NCBI GenBank assembly: GCA_963764685.1
Contig: CAVXTT010000020.1
Location: 248,001 to 312,000, forward strand
DNA: 64,000 nucleotides
Direction of reading: 5' to 3'
From: CAVXTT01 sp963764685
GTDB taxonomy: Bacteria; Bacteroidota; Ignavibacteria; Ignavibacteriales; Ignavibacteriaceae
In this document: positions 28,674-38,623 of the stretch, piece after piece
How the letters are laid out: each line of letters begins with the position of its first letter
Position numbering within the stretch: position 1 is the stretch's first letter
Position numbers and translations under genes: made by a program
Notes under the pieces: model-generated
The model's database searches: none
What the model saw: only the letters and a program-made list of their open reading frames with translations
What the model was told of the DNA's origin: nothing

Positions 28674-30055
28674 GTAAAGTGATTTTAACTGTCCAGGATT
28701 TTTTGGATTTGCCATCTGCAAGGATTTATAATCCTGATGCATTCCTTCCTATTGAGGCAGTAACAATCGACTCTAGAAATGTACCTGCTAAAGCATTATT
28801 TATAGCAATTAAAGGTGAGAGGTTCGACGGTCACGACTTTATTAAAGACGCTGTAAAGAACGGTGCATCCGCGATATTAATAAAAAAGAAAAAATACAGC
28901 AGATATAATACTCTCGATGTTCCCGTAATAACTGTTGATGATACTATTTTTGCCTTAGGTTTCTTGGCGGGGATATGGAGAGAGAAACTGACAACAAAAA
29001 TAATTGGAATTACCGGCAGTGCTGGCAAGACTTCCGTTAAGGAATTTACTTCCGTTCTCCTTAATGAAAAATATAAAGTGAACAGGACTCTTGCCAATCA
29101 TAATAACCATATCGGTGTGCCTCAGACACTTTTTCGTACAAATAACAAACACGAATATCTTGTACTTGAATTAGGAACAAATCATTTCGGTGAGATTGCA
29201 TACACAGCTGGAATAGCAAAGCCTGACTTTGCATTAATTACTAATGTCGGGAATTCCCACCTAGAGTTTCTGAAGAATAAACAGGGTGTCCTAAAAGAAA
29301 AAGCTTCCCTGATAACCAAAGCGGTTGAACATAAAGGATATATATTAATTAATAATGATGATCATTACGTGAACAAACTTTATCCGCAATATGCAAAACG
29401 TTTAACATATGCAATCGAAAGCAAAGCAGATGTAAAAGGGAAAATTGAAAATTATACAAAAGATGGTCGGGCATTGGTAAGTATAACTTATAAGGGGAAA
29501 AAATTTAATGTTGAGCTTCCCGTGTGGGGCGACCAGGCTGTAAAGAATTTTATTGCAGCAGCTGCAGTTGCGCTCAAGACCGGGTTAAGCGGGAGAGAAA
29601 TTATCGCTGGTGCAAAGCAACTTAAGGCATATGAGAAAAGATTTGTTGTAAAAGAGCTTAATGGATTAGTCCTGGTTGACGACACGTATAATGCAAATCC
29701 CGATTCTATGGTGAACGCAATTGGTATGCTCGGCAAATTATACCCTGGAAAAACCAAAATTGCAGTGCTCGGCGATATGCTTGAGCTGGGACTTAAATCA
29801 GCTCAGCATCATAAAAAGCTTGCCGGGTTATTAAAGAAGAACAAGATAGATCGGGTATTCACTATTGGGCCAATGTCGGAACATATTTACGATTCTCTTA
29901 AAGCTACTGCTATTGAGGTAAAACATTTTATAAGCAGAACCTCATTAAAAAGATTTCTGAAGCGACAGAAGTTTAATGATTCAGTTCTGCTATTTAAAGG
30001 ATCCCGCGGAATGCATATGGAAGAATTTCTGAATATAATACAGGAAAATAATTAG
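28670..30055 (+). CDS. murF: UDP-MurNAc-tripeptide:D-Ala-D-Ala ligase
   Basis: This 461-residue Mur ligase has EAVTIDSRNVP and ALFIAIKGERFDGHDFI in the N-terminal domain, the ATP loop GITGSAGKTSVKEF, LELGTNHFGEI, and the C-terminal VLVDDTYNANPDSM typical of MurF. It adds D-Ala-D-Ala to the UDP-MurNAc-tripeptide, completing the cytoplasmic precursor. A ddl gene, its usual substrate supplier, is absent from this cluster. It overlaps murE by 4 bases and leaves 4 bp before mraY. Confidence 0.97.
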   Translation: MSKVILTVQDFLDLPSARIYNPDAFLPIEAVTIDSRNVPAKALFIAIKGERFDGHDFIKDAVKNGASAILIKKKKYSRYNTLDVPVITVDDTIFALGFLAGIWREKLTTKIIGITGSAGKTSVKEFTSVLLNEKYKVNRTLANHNNHIGVPQTLFRTNNKHEYLVLELGTNHFGEIAYTAGIAKPDFALITNVGNSHLEFLKNKQGVLKEKASLITKAVEHKGYILINNDDHYVNKLYPQYAKRLTYAIESKADVKGKIENYTKDGRALVSITYKGKKFNVELPVWGDQAVKNFIAAAAVALKTGLSGREIIAGAKQLKAYEKRFVVKELNGLVLVDDTYNANPDSMVNAIGMLGKLYPGKTKIAVLGDMLELGLKSAQHHKKLAGLLKKNKIDRVFTIGPMSEHIYDSLKATAIEVKHFISRTSLKRFLKRQKFNDSVLLFKGSRGMHMEEFLNIIQENN

Positions 30056-30059
30056 GCTG

Positions 30060-31169
30060 ATGCTCTATTATTTATTTGAACATGTAAATAAAGTTTTTAA
30101 CCCTCCGGGGTTTGATATTTTCCGTTTTCTCACTTTCAGGTCGGCATTAGCTGCAATTACCGGTTTGATTTTATCATTTTATCTCGGACCGAAGATCATC
30201 AGAATTTTACAGCAGAACCAGATCGGGGAAGCCAAGAAAGCCGACGGACCTAAATTCCATTGGTCAAAAGCAGGTACTCCTACAATGGGAGGCGTAATCA
30301 TAATTCTTTCTGTGCTGATCCCTGTATTATTATGGGCAGATCTGAAAAGTATATATATAATCCTTATCCTCGGGGGTACAGTTTGGCTTGGGGGAGTGGG
30401 CTTTCTTGATGACTATCTTAAAGTGATAAAAAAAATGCCGAATGGTTTAATTGCCAGATATAAACTGTTAGGTCAGATAACCATAGGGTTAATTATTGGA
30501 GCGGTAATTTATTTCTCTCCCCAGTTTGCAGGAATAAATTCTGTTACAACGGTTCCATTCCTTAAAGATGTAAATTTCGATTTCTCTTATTTCTATATCC
30601 CGGTAGTGATATTCATAATTACTGCAACATCCAATGCAGTGAATTTAACAGACGGGCTAGATGGGCTGGCCATCGGGGTCACAGTAATAGTAATGCTTAC
30701 TCTTGCCATAATCTCTTACGTAAGCGGAAATGCAATTTATTCAAATTATCTGAATATAATTCATTTGCCCGGATCAGGTGAGCTTACAGTATTTATTGCC
30801 GCTCTTATAGGAGCTTCTCTTGGATTCCTATGGTTTAATTTTTATCCTGCGCAGGTATTTATGGGAGATACCGGCTCACTAGCTTTAGGAGGTGCTTTCG
30901 GGATCATCACAGTACTGATAAAAAAAGAACTGCTGATCCCTATTCTGGGCGGAATTTTCTTTATGGAGACTCTCTCTGTTATAATACAGCGTTTGTACTT
31001 CAAATACACCAAGAGAAAGTATGGTGAGGGCAGACGTGTTTTTAAGATGGCGCCTATTCATCATCACTTTGAAATGGAAGGGTGGCCAGAACCAAAGATT
31101 GTAATTCGTGCATATATAATTGCCATAATACTTGCTATTGTAAGCTTAACATCATTTAAGATCAGATAA
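30060..31169 (+). CDS. mraY: phospho-MurNAc-pentapeptide transferase
   Basis: This 369-residue polytopic protein (about ten helices) makes lipid I by moving phospho-MurNAc-pentapeptide to undecaprenyl phosphate. It shows the family boxes KAGTPTMGGVII, FLDDYLKV with the DDD-type metal Asp, AVNLTDGLDGLAIG, VFMGDTGSLALGG and MAPIHHHFEMEGWPE. Start ATG 30060 is followed at once by the usual N-terminal LFEHVN segment. Its stop overlaps the murD ATG by one base. Confidence 0.97.
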   Translation: MLYYLFEHVNKVFNPPGFDIFRFLTFRSALAAITGLILSFYLGPKIIRILQQNQIGEAKKADGPKFHWSKAGTPTMGGVIIILSVLIPVLLWADLKSIYIILILGGTVWLGGVGFLDDYLKVIKKMPNGLIARYKLLGQITIGLIIGAVIYFSPQFAGINSVTTVPFLKDVNFDFSYFYIPVVIFIITATSNAVNLTDGLDGLAIGVTVIVMLTLAIISYVSGNAIYSNYLNIIHLPGSGELTVFIAALIGASLGFLWFNFYPAQVFMGDTGSLALGGAFGIITVLIKKELLIPILGGIFFMETLSVIIQRLYFKYTKRKYGEGRRVFKMAPIHHHFEMEGWPEPKIVIRAYIIAIILAIVSLTSFKIR

Positions 31170-32515
31170 TGGAAATAGAAGGTAAAAAAGTAACCATAAT
31201 TGGAGCAATAAGAAGCGGAACGGGAGCAGCAAAGCTTATTAAGCAGCTGCACGGTTTTCCGTTTGTAAGTGATCATGGATCAGATAAGAAAGTAATTGCT
31301 GCAGTTGAAATACTTAAACAAAATAAGATAGACCACGAATACGGCAGGCACACTGAAAAGGTTTTTGATTGCGACCTGATGATAGTAAGCCCTGGTGTTC
31401 CCTCAGACGCAGAAGTAATATTGAAAGCAGTAAGTAAAAGGATCCAGGTTATAAGCGAAATAGAACTTGCCTCCACTTTCTGTAATGGGAAAATAATAGC
31501 TATAACAGGGACTAATGGGAAGACGACGACTACAGAGCTGACGGGACATATTTTTAATACTGCCGGAATTAAAGCTTATGTAGCCGGTAATATCGGACTC
31601 GCATTTTCTGAAATCGTATTACAGGTAAAGGAAGCCGAATTTGTAGTTCTGGAAGTATCCAGCTTTCAGATAGATCTGATCGATAAATTTAAACCCGATA
31701 CAGCAGTCATACTTAATATAACCCCTGACCACCTGGACCGTTACGGTAATAAGTTTGAGAACTACATCAGTTCCAAGATGAGATTATTTAAGAATCAGCA
31801 CAAGAAGAACAATTTAATCCTGAACAGGGATGATGAAACACTGATGAGGAATCTGATCCCTCATCAAAGCAAATCTTATCTGTTCTCATTAACGGATCAT
31901 CCGAAGAATGGGACCTGTATTGAAGATAATAAAATTATTTTCAGCGATAATGATACGACAAGCATTATTGCCGATGCAAGCAGCTTAAGCATTCCCGGTG
32001 AGCACAATCTTATGAATGCACTTGCTGCAGTTACTGCCGCAAAAATATACTCTCTTGATAATGAGAAGATCACCGCAGCACTAAAGTCCTTTAAAGGCGT
32101 CGAGCACAGATTGGAATTCGTCAGATCGATAGACGGAGTTAAATTCTATAATGATTCTAAAGCAACTAATGTTGATTCCGTATGGTATGCATTAAGAAGC
32201 TTTAACAACAGGCTGCTGCTTATTCTCGGAGGAGAGGATCACGGAAATGATTATACAAAAATTGAAGATCTGGTGCTCTCAAAGGCTAAGAAAATCTATG
32301 CAATAGGATCATCGGCTCAGAAGGTTTTTAATTTTTTTCACAAAAATATTAAGGTAGAGATTAAAGCTACTTTGCAGGAAGCCGTGCTTGCGGCTAACAA
32401 CGAGGCAAGAAAAAATGATGTGATATTGTTTTCTCCTGCCTGCAAGAGTTTCGACATGTTCGATAATTATGAACACAGAGGAAGAGTTTTTAAGGAAGCG
32501 GTGAATAACTTATAA
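31169..32515 (+). CDS. murD: UDP-MurNAc-L-alanine:D-glutamate ligase
   Basis: This 448-residue protein has an N-terminal Rossmann-like domain (KVTIIGAIRSGTGAAKLI; usually G-x-G-x-S-G, here slightly altered), LMIVSPGVPSDAE, the ATP loop AITGTNGKTTTTELTG, LEVSSFQID, LNITPDHLDRYG and FYNDSKATNVDSV. It adds D-glutamate to UDP-MurNAc-L-Ala. It sits in the conserved mraY-murD-ftsW order with one-base overlaps on both sides. Confidence 0.97.
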   Translation: MEIEGKKVTIIGAIRSGTGAAKLIKQLHGFPFVSDHGSDKKVIAAVEILKQNKIDHEYGRHTEKVFDCDLMIVSPGVPSDAEVILKAVSKRIQVISEIELASTFCNGKIIAITGTNGKTTTTELTGHIFNTAGIKAYVAGNIGLAFSEIVLQVKEAEFVVLEVSSFQIDLIDKFKPDTAVILNITPDHLDRYGNKFENYISSKMRLFKNQHKKNNLILNRDDETLMRNLIPHQSKSYLFSLTDHPKNGTCIEDNKIIFSDNDTTSIIADASSLSIPGEHNLMNALAAVTAAKIYSLDNEKITAALKSFKGVEHRLEFVRSIDGVKFYNDSKATNVDSVWYALRSFNNRLLLILGGEDHGNDYTKIEDLVLSKAKKIYAIGSSAQKVFNFFHKNIKVEIKATLQEAVLAANNEARKNDVILFSPACKSFDMFDNYEHRGRVFKEAVNNL

Positions 32516-33660
32516 TGAAAAAACTGGCTGTGACAATATTTCTTGATTCATTCGTACTTATAATGCTTGGGCTCATTATCGTAATGAGCGCCAGCAGTAC
32601 ATTCAGTGAATTCAAATTTGACAGTGTTTTTCATCTGTTCAATTCTCATTTATTTAAGGTTTTGATCGGAATTGTATGTCTCGCCCTGTTTTGCTTTATC
32701 CCATATGAGTTGTATAAGGAATACAGTAAGCCGGCAATATTCATAATAGCGTTTATGCTTTTTGTAACCTTGTTCCTTGCGCCGAACATTAAAGGAGCAG
32801 GAAGATGGATAAATCTGGGCTTCGTTTCGTTTCAGCCTGCTGATGCAGCAAAGTTGATCCTTATACTTCATCTTGCAGCATTGCTTGACGATAAAAAGGA
32901 AGTGCTGCACGATTTCAGGAACGGTTTTATCTATCTTTTCTTCTGGGTGCTCTTAATATCAGCGCTGGTTTTAATTCAGCCAAATATAAGTAACGGTGTT
33001 CTGATTGTGGTAATCGGCCTGGCTCTTATTTATATAGGAGGTGCTAGAGTAAAGCATATTCTTGCGGCTTCCTTTTTCTGCCTATTCTCCGGTTTAACCG
33101 CTGCAATGATTTTTCCCCATTCAAGAAGCAGGATCCTTTCATACATAAATAGCTTAAATAATGGGGGGGATATAAATATCCAGGTAAAACAAGCTCTTCT
33201 GGGACTTGGCAGCGGCGGAATCTTCGGATTAGGTATTGGGCACAGCAGGCAGAACAATTTGTTTCTTCCTGAAGCTTATGGTGATTTTATTTTTGCAATC
33301 CTCGGTGAAGAAATGGGATTCATCGGATCAATTATTGTGCTGCTGGCATTCTTGATATTCTTTGGTGCAGGACTTCTTATTGCGAAAAAAACAAAAGACA
33401 GATTCGGTCAGCTGGTAGCTTTCGGTATCTCATTTTCTGTTATCATATATGCCTTTATTAATGCCGGTGTAACTTCAGGGCTGCTTCCGACTACCGGTCT
33501 GCCCCTGCCCTTTATCAGCTACGGCGGTACTTCATTAATATTTTTATGCATATCAACAGGTATTCTTATAAATATCGCGCTAACAAATGAAATGCGTGAA
33601 AGAGCCTTGCTTGTTCAGGAGCCTCAAAAGGCAAAGGAGGTAAATGAAAGCCGAAACTAA
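32515..33660 (+). CDS. ftsW: septal peptidoglycan polymerase (SEDS family)
   Basis: This 381-residue protein with about ten membrane helices belongs to the SEDS glycosyltransferases. It shows GAGRWINLGFVSFQPADAAK, the catalytic-Asp region near FLPEAYGDFIFAILGEEMG, and the closing LPTTGLPLPFISYGGTSL. It polymerises glycan from lipid II together with the class B PBP encoded five genes upstream. The last 17 bases overlap murG, so tight coupling is expected. Confidence 0.95.
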   Translation: MKKLAVTIFLDSFVLIMLGLIIVMSASSTFSEFKFDSVFHLFNSHLFKVLIGIVCLALFCFIPYELYKEYSKPAIFIIAFMLFVTLFLAPNIKGAGRWINLGFVSFQPADAAKLILILHLAALLDDKKEVLHDFRNGFIYLFFWVLLISALVLIQPNISNGVLIVVIGLALIYIGGARVKHILAASFFCLFSGLTAAMIFPHSRSRILSYINSLNNGGDINIQVKQALLGLGSGGIFGLGIGHSRQNNLFLPEAYGDFIFAILGEEMGFIGSIIVLLAFLIFFGAGLLIAKKTKDRFGQLVAFGISFSVIIYAFINAGVTSGLLPTTGLPLPFISYGGTSLIFLCISTGILINIALTNEMRERALLVQEPQKAKEVNESRN

Positions 33661-34741
33661 ATACAGGTTTCTGTTTGCCGGAGGAGGAACGGGAGGACAT
33701 TTATTTCCTGCAGTTGCGGTTGCCGAAAAGATTAAATCAATAAAACCGGAGGCAGATATTATGTTCATAGGCACTGCCTCAAGAATAGAAGGTAAGCTGG
33801 TTCCAAAGCTTGGATACAAATTCAGATCTATCTGGATAAAAGGTTTTTCGAGAAAAATGAATATCGGAAATATTCTTTTTCCGTTAAAGGTGGTTGTTTC
33901 CATTATTCAATCATTATTTATAAACCTTAGTTTTAGACCAAAAGTAGCTATCGGCAGCGGCGGTTATGTCGCAGGACCTGCTGTATTTGCCGCCTCACTA
34001 ATTGGTGCGAAAATAATTTTACTTGAGCAAAACAGTTATCCCGGAATAACAACCAGGGTGCTCGAAAAATATGCAGATGAAATACATATAAGCTTTAACG
34101 ATTCATTAAAATATCTTAAGAAGCCTGAGAATATATATTTGACAGGAAACCCTGTAAGAAGCAGTTTGAAAAAAGTATCCAGAACTGAAGCTTTACAATC
34201 TTTTTCTTTATCTCCTGATAAAAAGACAATACTCGTCCTTGGAGGAAGTCTTGGAGCTGCATCAATCAATGAAGCTGTCGCGGGCTGTATCAGGATGGTA
34301 GAAGAAAAAGATATCCAGGTCATTTGGCAGACAGGGAAAAATTATTTCAATCATTTCAAATCTTACTCATCAAGTAATATTTTTGTAAGCGAATTTATAG
34401 ATAATATGAATTTGGCATATTCAGCCTGTGACTTGTTAATATCACGTGCGGGGGCAACTACCATAGCCGAAATGTTAGTGCTGGAGATTCCCGGTATCAT
34501 AGTGCCGTCTCCTAATGTTGCAGAGAATCACCAGTATCATAATGCTGAATATTTGTGGACTAATGGCGCAGCCGTGCTTATAAAAGATAACGATGTAAAA
34601 TCAGAACTGCCCGCTGCTTTGCTTAAAATAATAACCGATGACAACAAACTGCAGGAATTAAGAAATAACTGCAAAAAGCTTAGCAGACCCGACGCAGCAG
34701 GAATTATTGCGGAAAGAGCAATTAAATATGCTGAGGCATAA
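33644..34741 (+). CDS. murG: UDP-GlcNAc:lipid I GlcNAc transferase
   Basis: This 365-residue GT28 enzyme opens with the phosphate-binding loop FAGGGTGGHLFPAVAVAEKI. The acceptor-domain box GSGGYVAGPAVFAA follows, then the C-terminal donor site (LVLGGSLGAASINEAV, SRAGATTIAEMLVLEIP, NVAENHQYHNAEYL). It converts lipid I to lipid II at the inner face of the membrane. It overlaps ftsW by 17 bases and is followed after 2 bp by an unusual small membrane gene. Confidence 0.97.
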   Translation: MKAETKYRFLFAGGGTGGHLFPAVAVAEKIKSIKPEADIMFIGTASRIEGKLVPKLGYKFRSIWIKGFSRKMNIGNILFPLKVVVSIIQSLFINLSFRPKVAIGSGGYVAGPAVFAASLIGAKIILLEQNSYPGITTRVLEKYADEIHISFNDSLKYLKKPENIYLTGNPVRSSLKKVSRTEALQSFSLSPDKKTILVLGGSLGAASINEAVAGCIRMVEEKDIQVIWQTGKNYFNHFKSYSSSNIFVSEFIDNMNLAYSACDLLISRAGATTIAEMLVLEIPGIIVPSPNVAENHQYHNAEYLWTNGAAVLIKDNDVKSELPAALLKIITDDNKLQELRNNCKKLSRPDAAGIIAERAIKYAEA

Positions 34742-34743
34742 AA

Positions 34744-35211
34744 ATGAATAAAACTATTTTTAAATACAACCTCTCATTTTACTACCAGTCGACGATAATC
34801 TATTTCGTTGCATTTCTTCTTTACGTTATCGTGCGCGGACAATTTGTAGAGGATAGTTTTACCCTTATTACAAGGGACCCTATAATATATTTCTTCGCTG
34901 CTATTGTCCTGATATCAATTATCTCATTGATCTATAATAATTTCATACACAGAAGACTTGAAATAAGCGACCGGGCGATTTCATTTATAAGCAGGTCTAA
35001 ACGGAAGGATTTCCCTGTTGAATCGATTACCGAAATAAAGTTCAAGAGGGATAAGGGAAGATTGAAAAACAATATGTTCAGAATAATCAGGTTGAGAATA
35101 AAGAACAGGCAGCGCTCTATTATAATAAGGCCCGGCGATTATGAGAATGAAGTTAAGCTGGTCGAAATGATTGAAGAGCTTAAAAGCAGGATAAAAAAAG
35201 AAAATGTTTAA
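34744..35211 (+). CDS. small two-span membrane protein with PH-like domain, inside the dcw cluster
   Basis: This 155-residue protein is inserted between murG and murC (2 bp after murG, 8-base overlap with murC). Two hydrophobic helices (about 14-32 and 46-64) are followed by a beta-rich, very basic cytoplasmic domain (LEISDRAISFISRSKRKDFP, ITEIKFKRDKGR, RIIRLRIKNRQRSIIIRPG) resembling a bacterial PH-like (bPH) domain and ending in a helix. I know no standard dcw member of this shape; murB or ddl would be usual nearby. Its embedding implies coexpression with lipid II synthesis. No catalytic motif was seen. Confidence 0.8.
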   Translation: MNKTIFKYNLSFYYQSTIIYFVAFLLYVIVRGQFVEDSFTLITRDPIIYFFAAIVLISIISLIYNNFIHRRLEISDRAISFISRSKRKDFPVESITEIKFKRDKGRLKNNMFRIIRLRIKNRQRSIIIRPGDYENEVKLVEMIEELKSRIKKENV

Positions 35212-36577
35212 GAACATAAAAAAAGTACATTTTGTCGGTATAGGCGGTATTGGAATGAGCGGCATCGCAGAGATACTGCTGAACCAGGGATTCGAGGTTA
35301 CAGGTTCGGACAGGTCATTATCCGAAATAACAAACCGCCTCGAAGACCTGGGAATAAAGATTTATGAGGGACACTCTGAAGAAAATGTGGCAGATGTCGA
35401 TGTTCTTGTTTATTCATCAGCAGTTACACTTGATAATCCTGAAATAATTGCTGCTGAAAGAAAAAAGATACCTATCATTAAAAGATCAGAGATGCTCGCT
35501 GAAACAATGAGAATGAAATACGGGATTGGTATTGCAGGCACACACGGAAAGACAACTACTACCTCGATGACCGGATTAACATTAACTGAAGCGAATTTTG
35601 ATCCCACTATTATAGTAGGGGGAAAACTAACAGGGCTTGGCGGTACAAATGCAAGGCTCGGCAACGGAGAGTTCATAGTTGTAGAAGCTGATGAATTTGA
35701 CCGTACTTTCCTGAAACTCACTCCTACAATTGCAGCCATAACAACTCTGGAAAGTGAGCATCTCGATACTTACAAAGACCTTGATGATATTAAATCTGCT
35801 TTTATTGAGTTCGCAAACAAAGTACCTTTTTATGGATTTGTAGTATTATGCCTGGATGAACCGGCGCTTCAGGATATCATTCCTTCTATAAATAAAAAAA
35901 TACTTACATACGGACTTACTACACAAGCCGATATTAGGGCTGTGGATATTGTGCACAATGAATTCACGAGCGCCTTTACGATAAAATACAAAGGCGAAGA
36001 GCTTGCACGCATTACTCTTAAGATCCCAGGCGTACATAATATTAAAAATTCTTTAGTAGCTGTTTGCATTGCCCGCGAGCTTGGTGTTGAATTTCCTGTA
36101 ATTAAAAAAGCCCTCGAATCATTTACAGGAGTATACAGGCGATTTGAGGTTAAGTACAATAAGGAAATTCTTGTTGTTGATGATTATGCACATCATCCGA
36201 CAGAAACTACTGTTACACTTGCGGGAATAAGGGCAGGATGGGACAGAAGGCTGATCGCAGTATTCCAGCCTCATCTTTATTCAAGGACAAGAGATTTCTA
36301 CCAGGAGTTCGGCAGATCATTTCTGAACTCCGATATATTTATCTGTACTGATGTTTATCCGGCGCGTGAAGAACCTATTGAAGGAATCAACGGAAGTATC
36401 GTTGCAGAGGCAGCAAGAAAGTTCGGCCATAAGAATGTGATTTATCTTCCCAACAAAGCCGATATTCCCGAAAAACTAATGGAGCTGAAGAAAGACGATG
36501 ACATCATAATTACTATGGGTGCAGGGGATATATGGAGGTATGGAGAAAAGTTTGTATCAAACCTGGATAAGAAATGA
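35204..36577 (+). CDS. murC: UDP-N-acetylmuramate:L-alanine ligase
   Basis: This 457-residue Mur ligase has the N-terminal HFVGIGGIGMSGIAEIL nucleotide loop, VTGSDRSLSEIT, the ATP loop GIAGTHGKTTTTSMTG, VEADEFDRTFL, and the C-terminal VVDDYAHHPTETTVTL. It adds L-Ala to UDP-MurNAc, the first peptide step. In many genomes murC is followed by murB and ddl; here it runs straight into ftsQ with a 4-base overlap, so those two genes must lie elsewhere. Confidence 0.97.
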   Translation: MFKNIKKVHFVGIGGIGMSGIAEILLNQGFEVTGSDRSLSEITNRLEDLGIKIYEGHSEENVADVDVLVYSSAVTLDNPEIIAAERKKIPIIKRSEMLAETMRMKYGIGIAGTHGKTTTTSMTGLTLTEANFDPTIIVGGKLTGLGGTNARLGNGEFIVVEADEFDRTFLKLTPTIAAITTLESEHLDTYKDLDDIKSAFIEFANKVPFYGFVVLCLDEPALQDIIPSINKKILTYGLTTQADIRAVDIVHNEFTSAFTIKYKGEELARITLKIPGVHNIKNSLVAVCIARELGVEFPVIKKALESFTGVYRRFEVKYNKEILVVDDYAHHPTETTVTLAGIRAGWDRRLIAVFQPHLYSRTRDFYQEFGRSFLNSDIFICTDVYPAREEPIEGINGSIVAEAARKFGHKNVIYLPNKADIPEKLMELKKDDDIIITMGAGDIWRYGEKFVSNLDKK

Positions 36578-37359
36578 AAAATAAAAACAGCAGCATTATA
36601 AGCCTGATTCTTTGTATTCTGCTGGCCGGTTTATTAGGATATCTAACCTTTTTCGTCAATACCGGTTATAAGAAACCGGTGCCTGAAGAAATCACCATAG
36701 AAGGGAACAGGCTACTTTCGGGTAATGATTATCTTCTTTTCACGAGGCTTGAGAACAATAATTATGCAAAATTTTCTGAGGCAGTAATAAAAGACAGGTT
36801 TGAGAAACATCCTTATATCTCGCGTGCAGATGTAGAAATGAGCAAAAAACAGTTAAGAGTTAATACAATTGAAAAAGATATTAAAGCATTGATAATCATT
36901 AATTCAGAACCCTGTTTAATTTCGTCGGATTTCCAGGTGCTGCCTTTGTTCAAAAATATTAACGAGCTGGACCTGCCCCTTATTACGAACATAAAGTATC
37001 CCGGAAATGTAAAACACCTCTCAAGTTTTCAGAATGAAAATATAGTTCAGGCGTTCAGGATCATAAATGCTCTAAAGGAACTACGCAATGGTGAACTATC
37101 AAATAGACTTTCTGAAATAAATCTGGAGTCGGGTTCGGGATTAGTATATCATGACGAGGTGGTTCTGAATTTCTCGGATCTTAAACCGGCAGTTATATTC
37201 GGCAGAGGGGATGAAGCAAGAAAAGCAGTGTCTCTTGAAACCTTATGGGAAAATCTGGATAAAGGAGAACTGATGATGGACAGCATTGATTATGTGGACC
37301 TTAGATACGCTAACCATATTTATTTCGGTTCTTTGAACAAAATAGGGGGTATTCAATGA
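36574..37359 (+). CDS. ftsQ: FtsQ/DivIB-like cell division protein
   Basis: This 261-residue bitopic protein has a short cytoplasmic tail, one membrane helix (about 8-27) and a POTRA-type region (about 38-105: EEITIEGNRLLSGNDYLLF). A beta domain follows (DFQVLPLFKNINELDLPLIT, VDLRYANHIYFGS). Sequence conservation is low in this family; position between murC and ftsA and the topology support the call. It recruits FtsB/L and the FtsWI synthase to the septum. It overlaps both neighbours by 4 bases. Confidence 0.9.
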   Translation: MKNKNSSIISLILCILLAGLLGYLTFFVNTGYKKPVPEEITIEGNRLLSGNDYLLFTRLENNNYAKFSEAVIKDRFEKHPYISRADVEMSKKQLRVNTIEKDIKALIIINSEPCLISSDFQVLPLFKNINELDLPLITNIKYPGNVKHLSSFQNENIVQAFRIINALKELRNGELSNRLSEINLESGSGLVYHDEVVLNFSDLKPAVIFGRGDEARKAVSLETLWENLDKGELMMDSIDYVDLRYANHIYFGSLNKIGGIQ

Positions 37360-38603
37360 AGAAGAATATCATCGCGGGCCTTGATCTTGGAACAACAAAA
37401 GTATGTGCCGTTATAGCTGAAGTTGTAAGCCCAAACCGTACCGACATTCTCGGATTTGGTGTTGCTCCGTCAGAAGGATTGCATAAAGGTCTTGTAGCAA
37501 ATATCGGTAAAACAGCAGAGGCAATTAGAAATGCAGTGGCAACTGCATCCAACCGTGCCGGGATAAACATAACAAATGTGAATGTTGGAGTTGCCGGTGA
37601 ACATATAACCAGCATAAGACACAGGAATTATGTTACCATCAACAGCGATGAAAAAGAAATAACAAAAGCAGATCTTGACAGACTTGATGCAGATGTAAGG
37701 ACTATAAGAATTCCGTCTGACAGACAGATACTTCATATCATTCCGGAGGAATTTTTTGTTGACTACCAGAGTGGCATTGAGAATCCGCTCGGAATGTCGG
37801 GCTCAAGACTGGAAGCCACAAATCATATCGTCCTGGCTTCAATACCTGCAATTCAGAATATCAAAAAATCAGTAGAGAGGGCAGGGCTTACCGTACAAGA
37901 TTATATTCTTCAGCCGATTGCATCAAGCTCATCTGTTCTTGAGGAAAGTGAAAAGGATCTCGGCGTAGCACTAATTGATATCGGAGGAGGGACTACCGAT
38001 ATCGCAATTTTCCACAACAGGTCGATTAAGCACACAAAAGTTATTGGTGTGGCAGGAAACCAGGTTACAAACGATATCAGGGAATCACTCGGAGTTGTAA
38101 GCGAAGAAGCTGAAAATCTGAAAAAAGAATTTGGATATGCTACAGAAGCTGCAATTATAAGGGATGAGGATATTTTAATAAGAGGAGTTGGTGCCAGAGG
38201 AAATACAAAAATACCTATCAGCTTATTAACGCAGATAATCAGTCTCAGAATGAGAGAGCTTTTTGTTCTTATTGATAATGAGATTAGAAGCGCGGGATTT
38301 AAAAATAAAATTAAAGCCGGAATCGTATTAACAGGCGGCGGAGCTTTATTAAAAGGGTGTACTGAGCTAGCCGAAGAAGTTTTTGGTCTGCCGACACGAA
38401 TAGGTGTTCCGCAGGAGCTTGGTGCAGGTTTATCAAATGAAATTGAGAGTCCCGAATTTGCAACTGTTGCCGGATTGATTAAAGGAATTCCGGGCAGCAA
38501 ATCGAGTGAATACCAGGTTTATATGAAAGCAAACAAGGTTAAGGGACAAAATAAATTCTCATCAATATTTAAAAAAGTACAACAATTTTTTGATGAATTA
38601 TAA
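37356..38603 (+). CDS. ftsA: FtsA, actin-like membrane tether of the Z ring
   Basis: This 415-residue protein belongs to the actin/Hsp70 ATPase fold: IIAGLDLGTTKVCAVIAE (phosphate 1), the family-specific 1C region (about 84-160), LIDIGGGTTDIAIF (phosphate 2) and GIVLTGGGALLKGC (adenosine). The C-terminus ends in a short amphipathic helix (NKFSSIFKKVQQFFDEL) that should bind the membrane. It anchors FtsZ filaments. A 20-bp gap with a strong AGGAGG separates it from ftsZ. Confidence 0.97.
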   Translation: MKKNIIAGLDLGTTKVCAVIAEVVSPNRTDILGFGVAPSEGLHKGLVANIGKTAEAIRNAVATASNRAGINITNVNVGVAGEHITSIRHRNYVTINSDEKEITKADLDRLDADVRTIRIPSDRQILHIIPEEFFVDYQSGIENPLGMSGSRLEATNHIVLASIPAIQNIKKSVERAGLTVQDYILQPIASSSSVLEESEKDLGVALIDIGGGTTDIAIFHNRSIKHTKVIGVAGNQVTNDIRESLGVVSEEAENLKKEFGYATEAAIIRDEDILIRGVGARGNTKIPISLLTQIISLRMRELFVLIDNEIRSAGFKNKIKAGIVLTGGGALLKGCTELAEEVFGLPTRIGVPQELGAGLSNEIESPEFATVAGLIKGIPGSKSSEYQVYMKANKVKGQNKFSSIFKKVQQFFDEL

Positions 38604-38623
38604 ATACAATTATAGGAGGATCT

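Noticed and set aside
37910..38500. Long antisense open frame within ftsA (and similar ones in ftsZ, murC and the transporter)
   Set aside because: These are shadow frames opposite well-conserved genes, with low-complexity Ser/Pro/Ala-rich translations.
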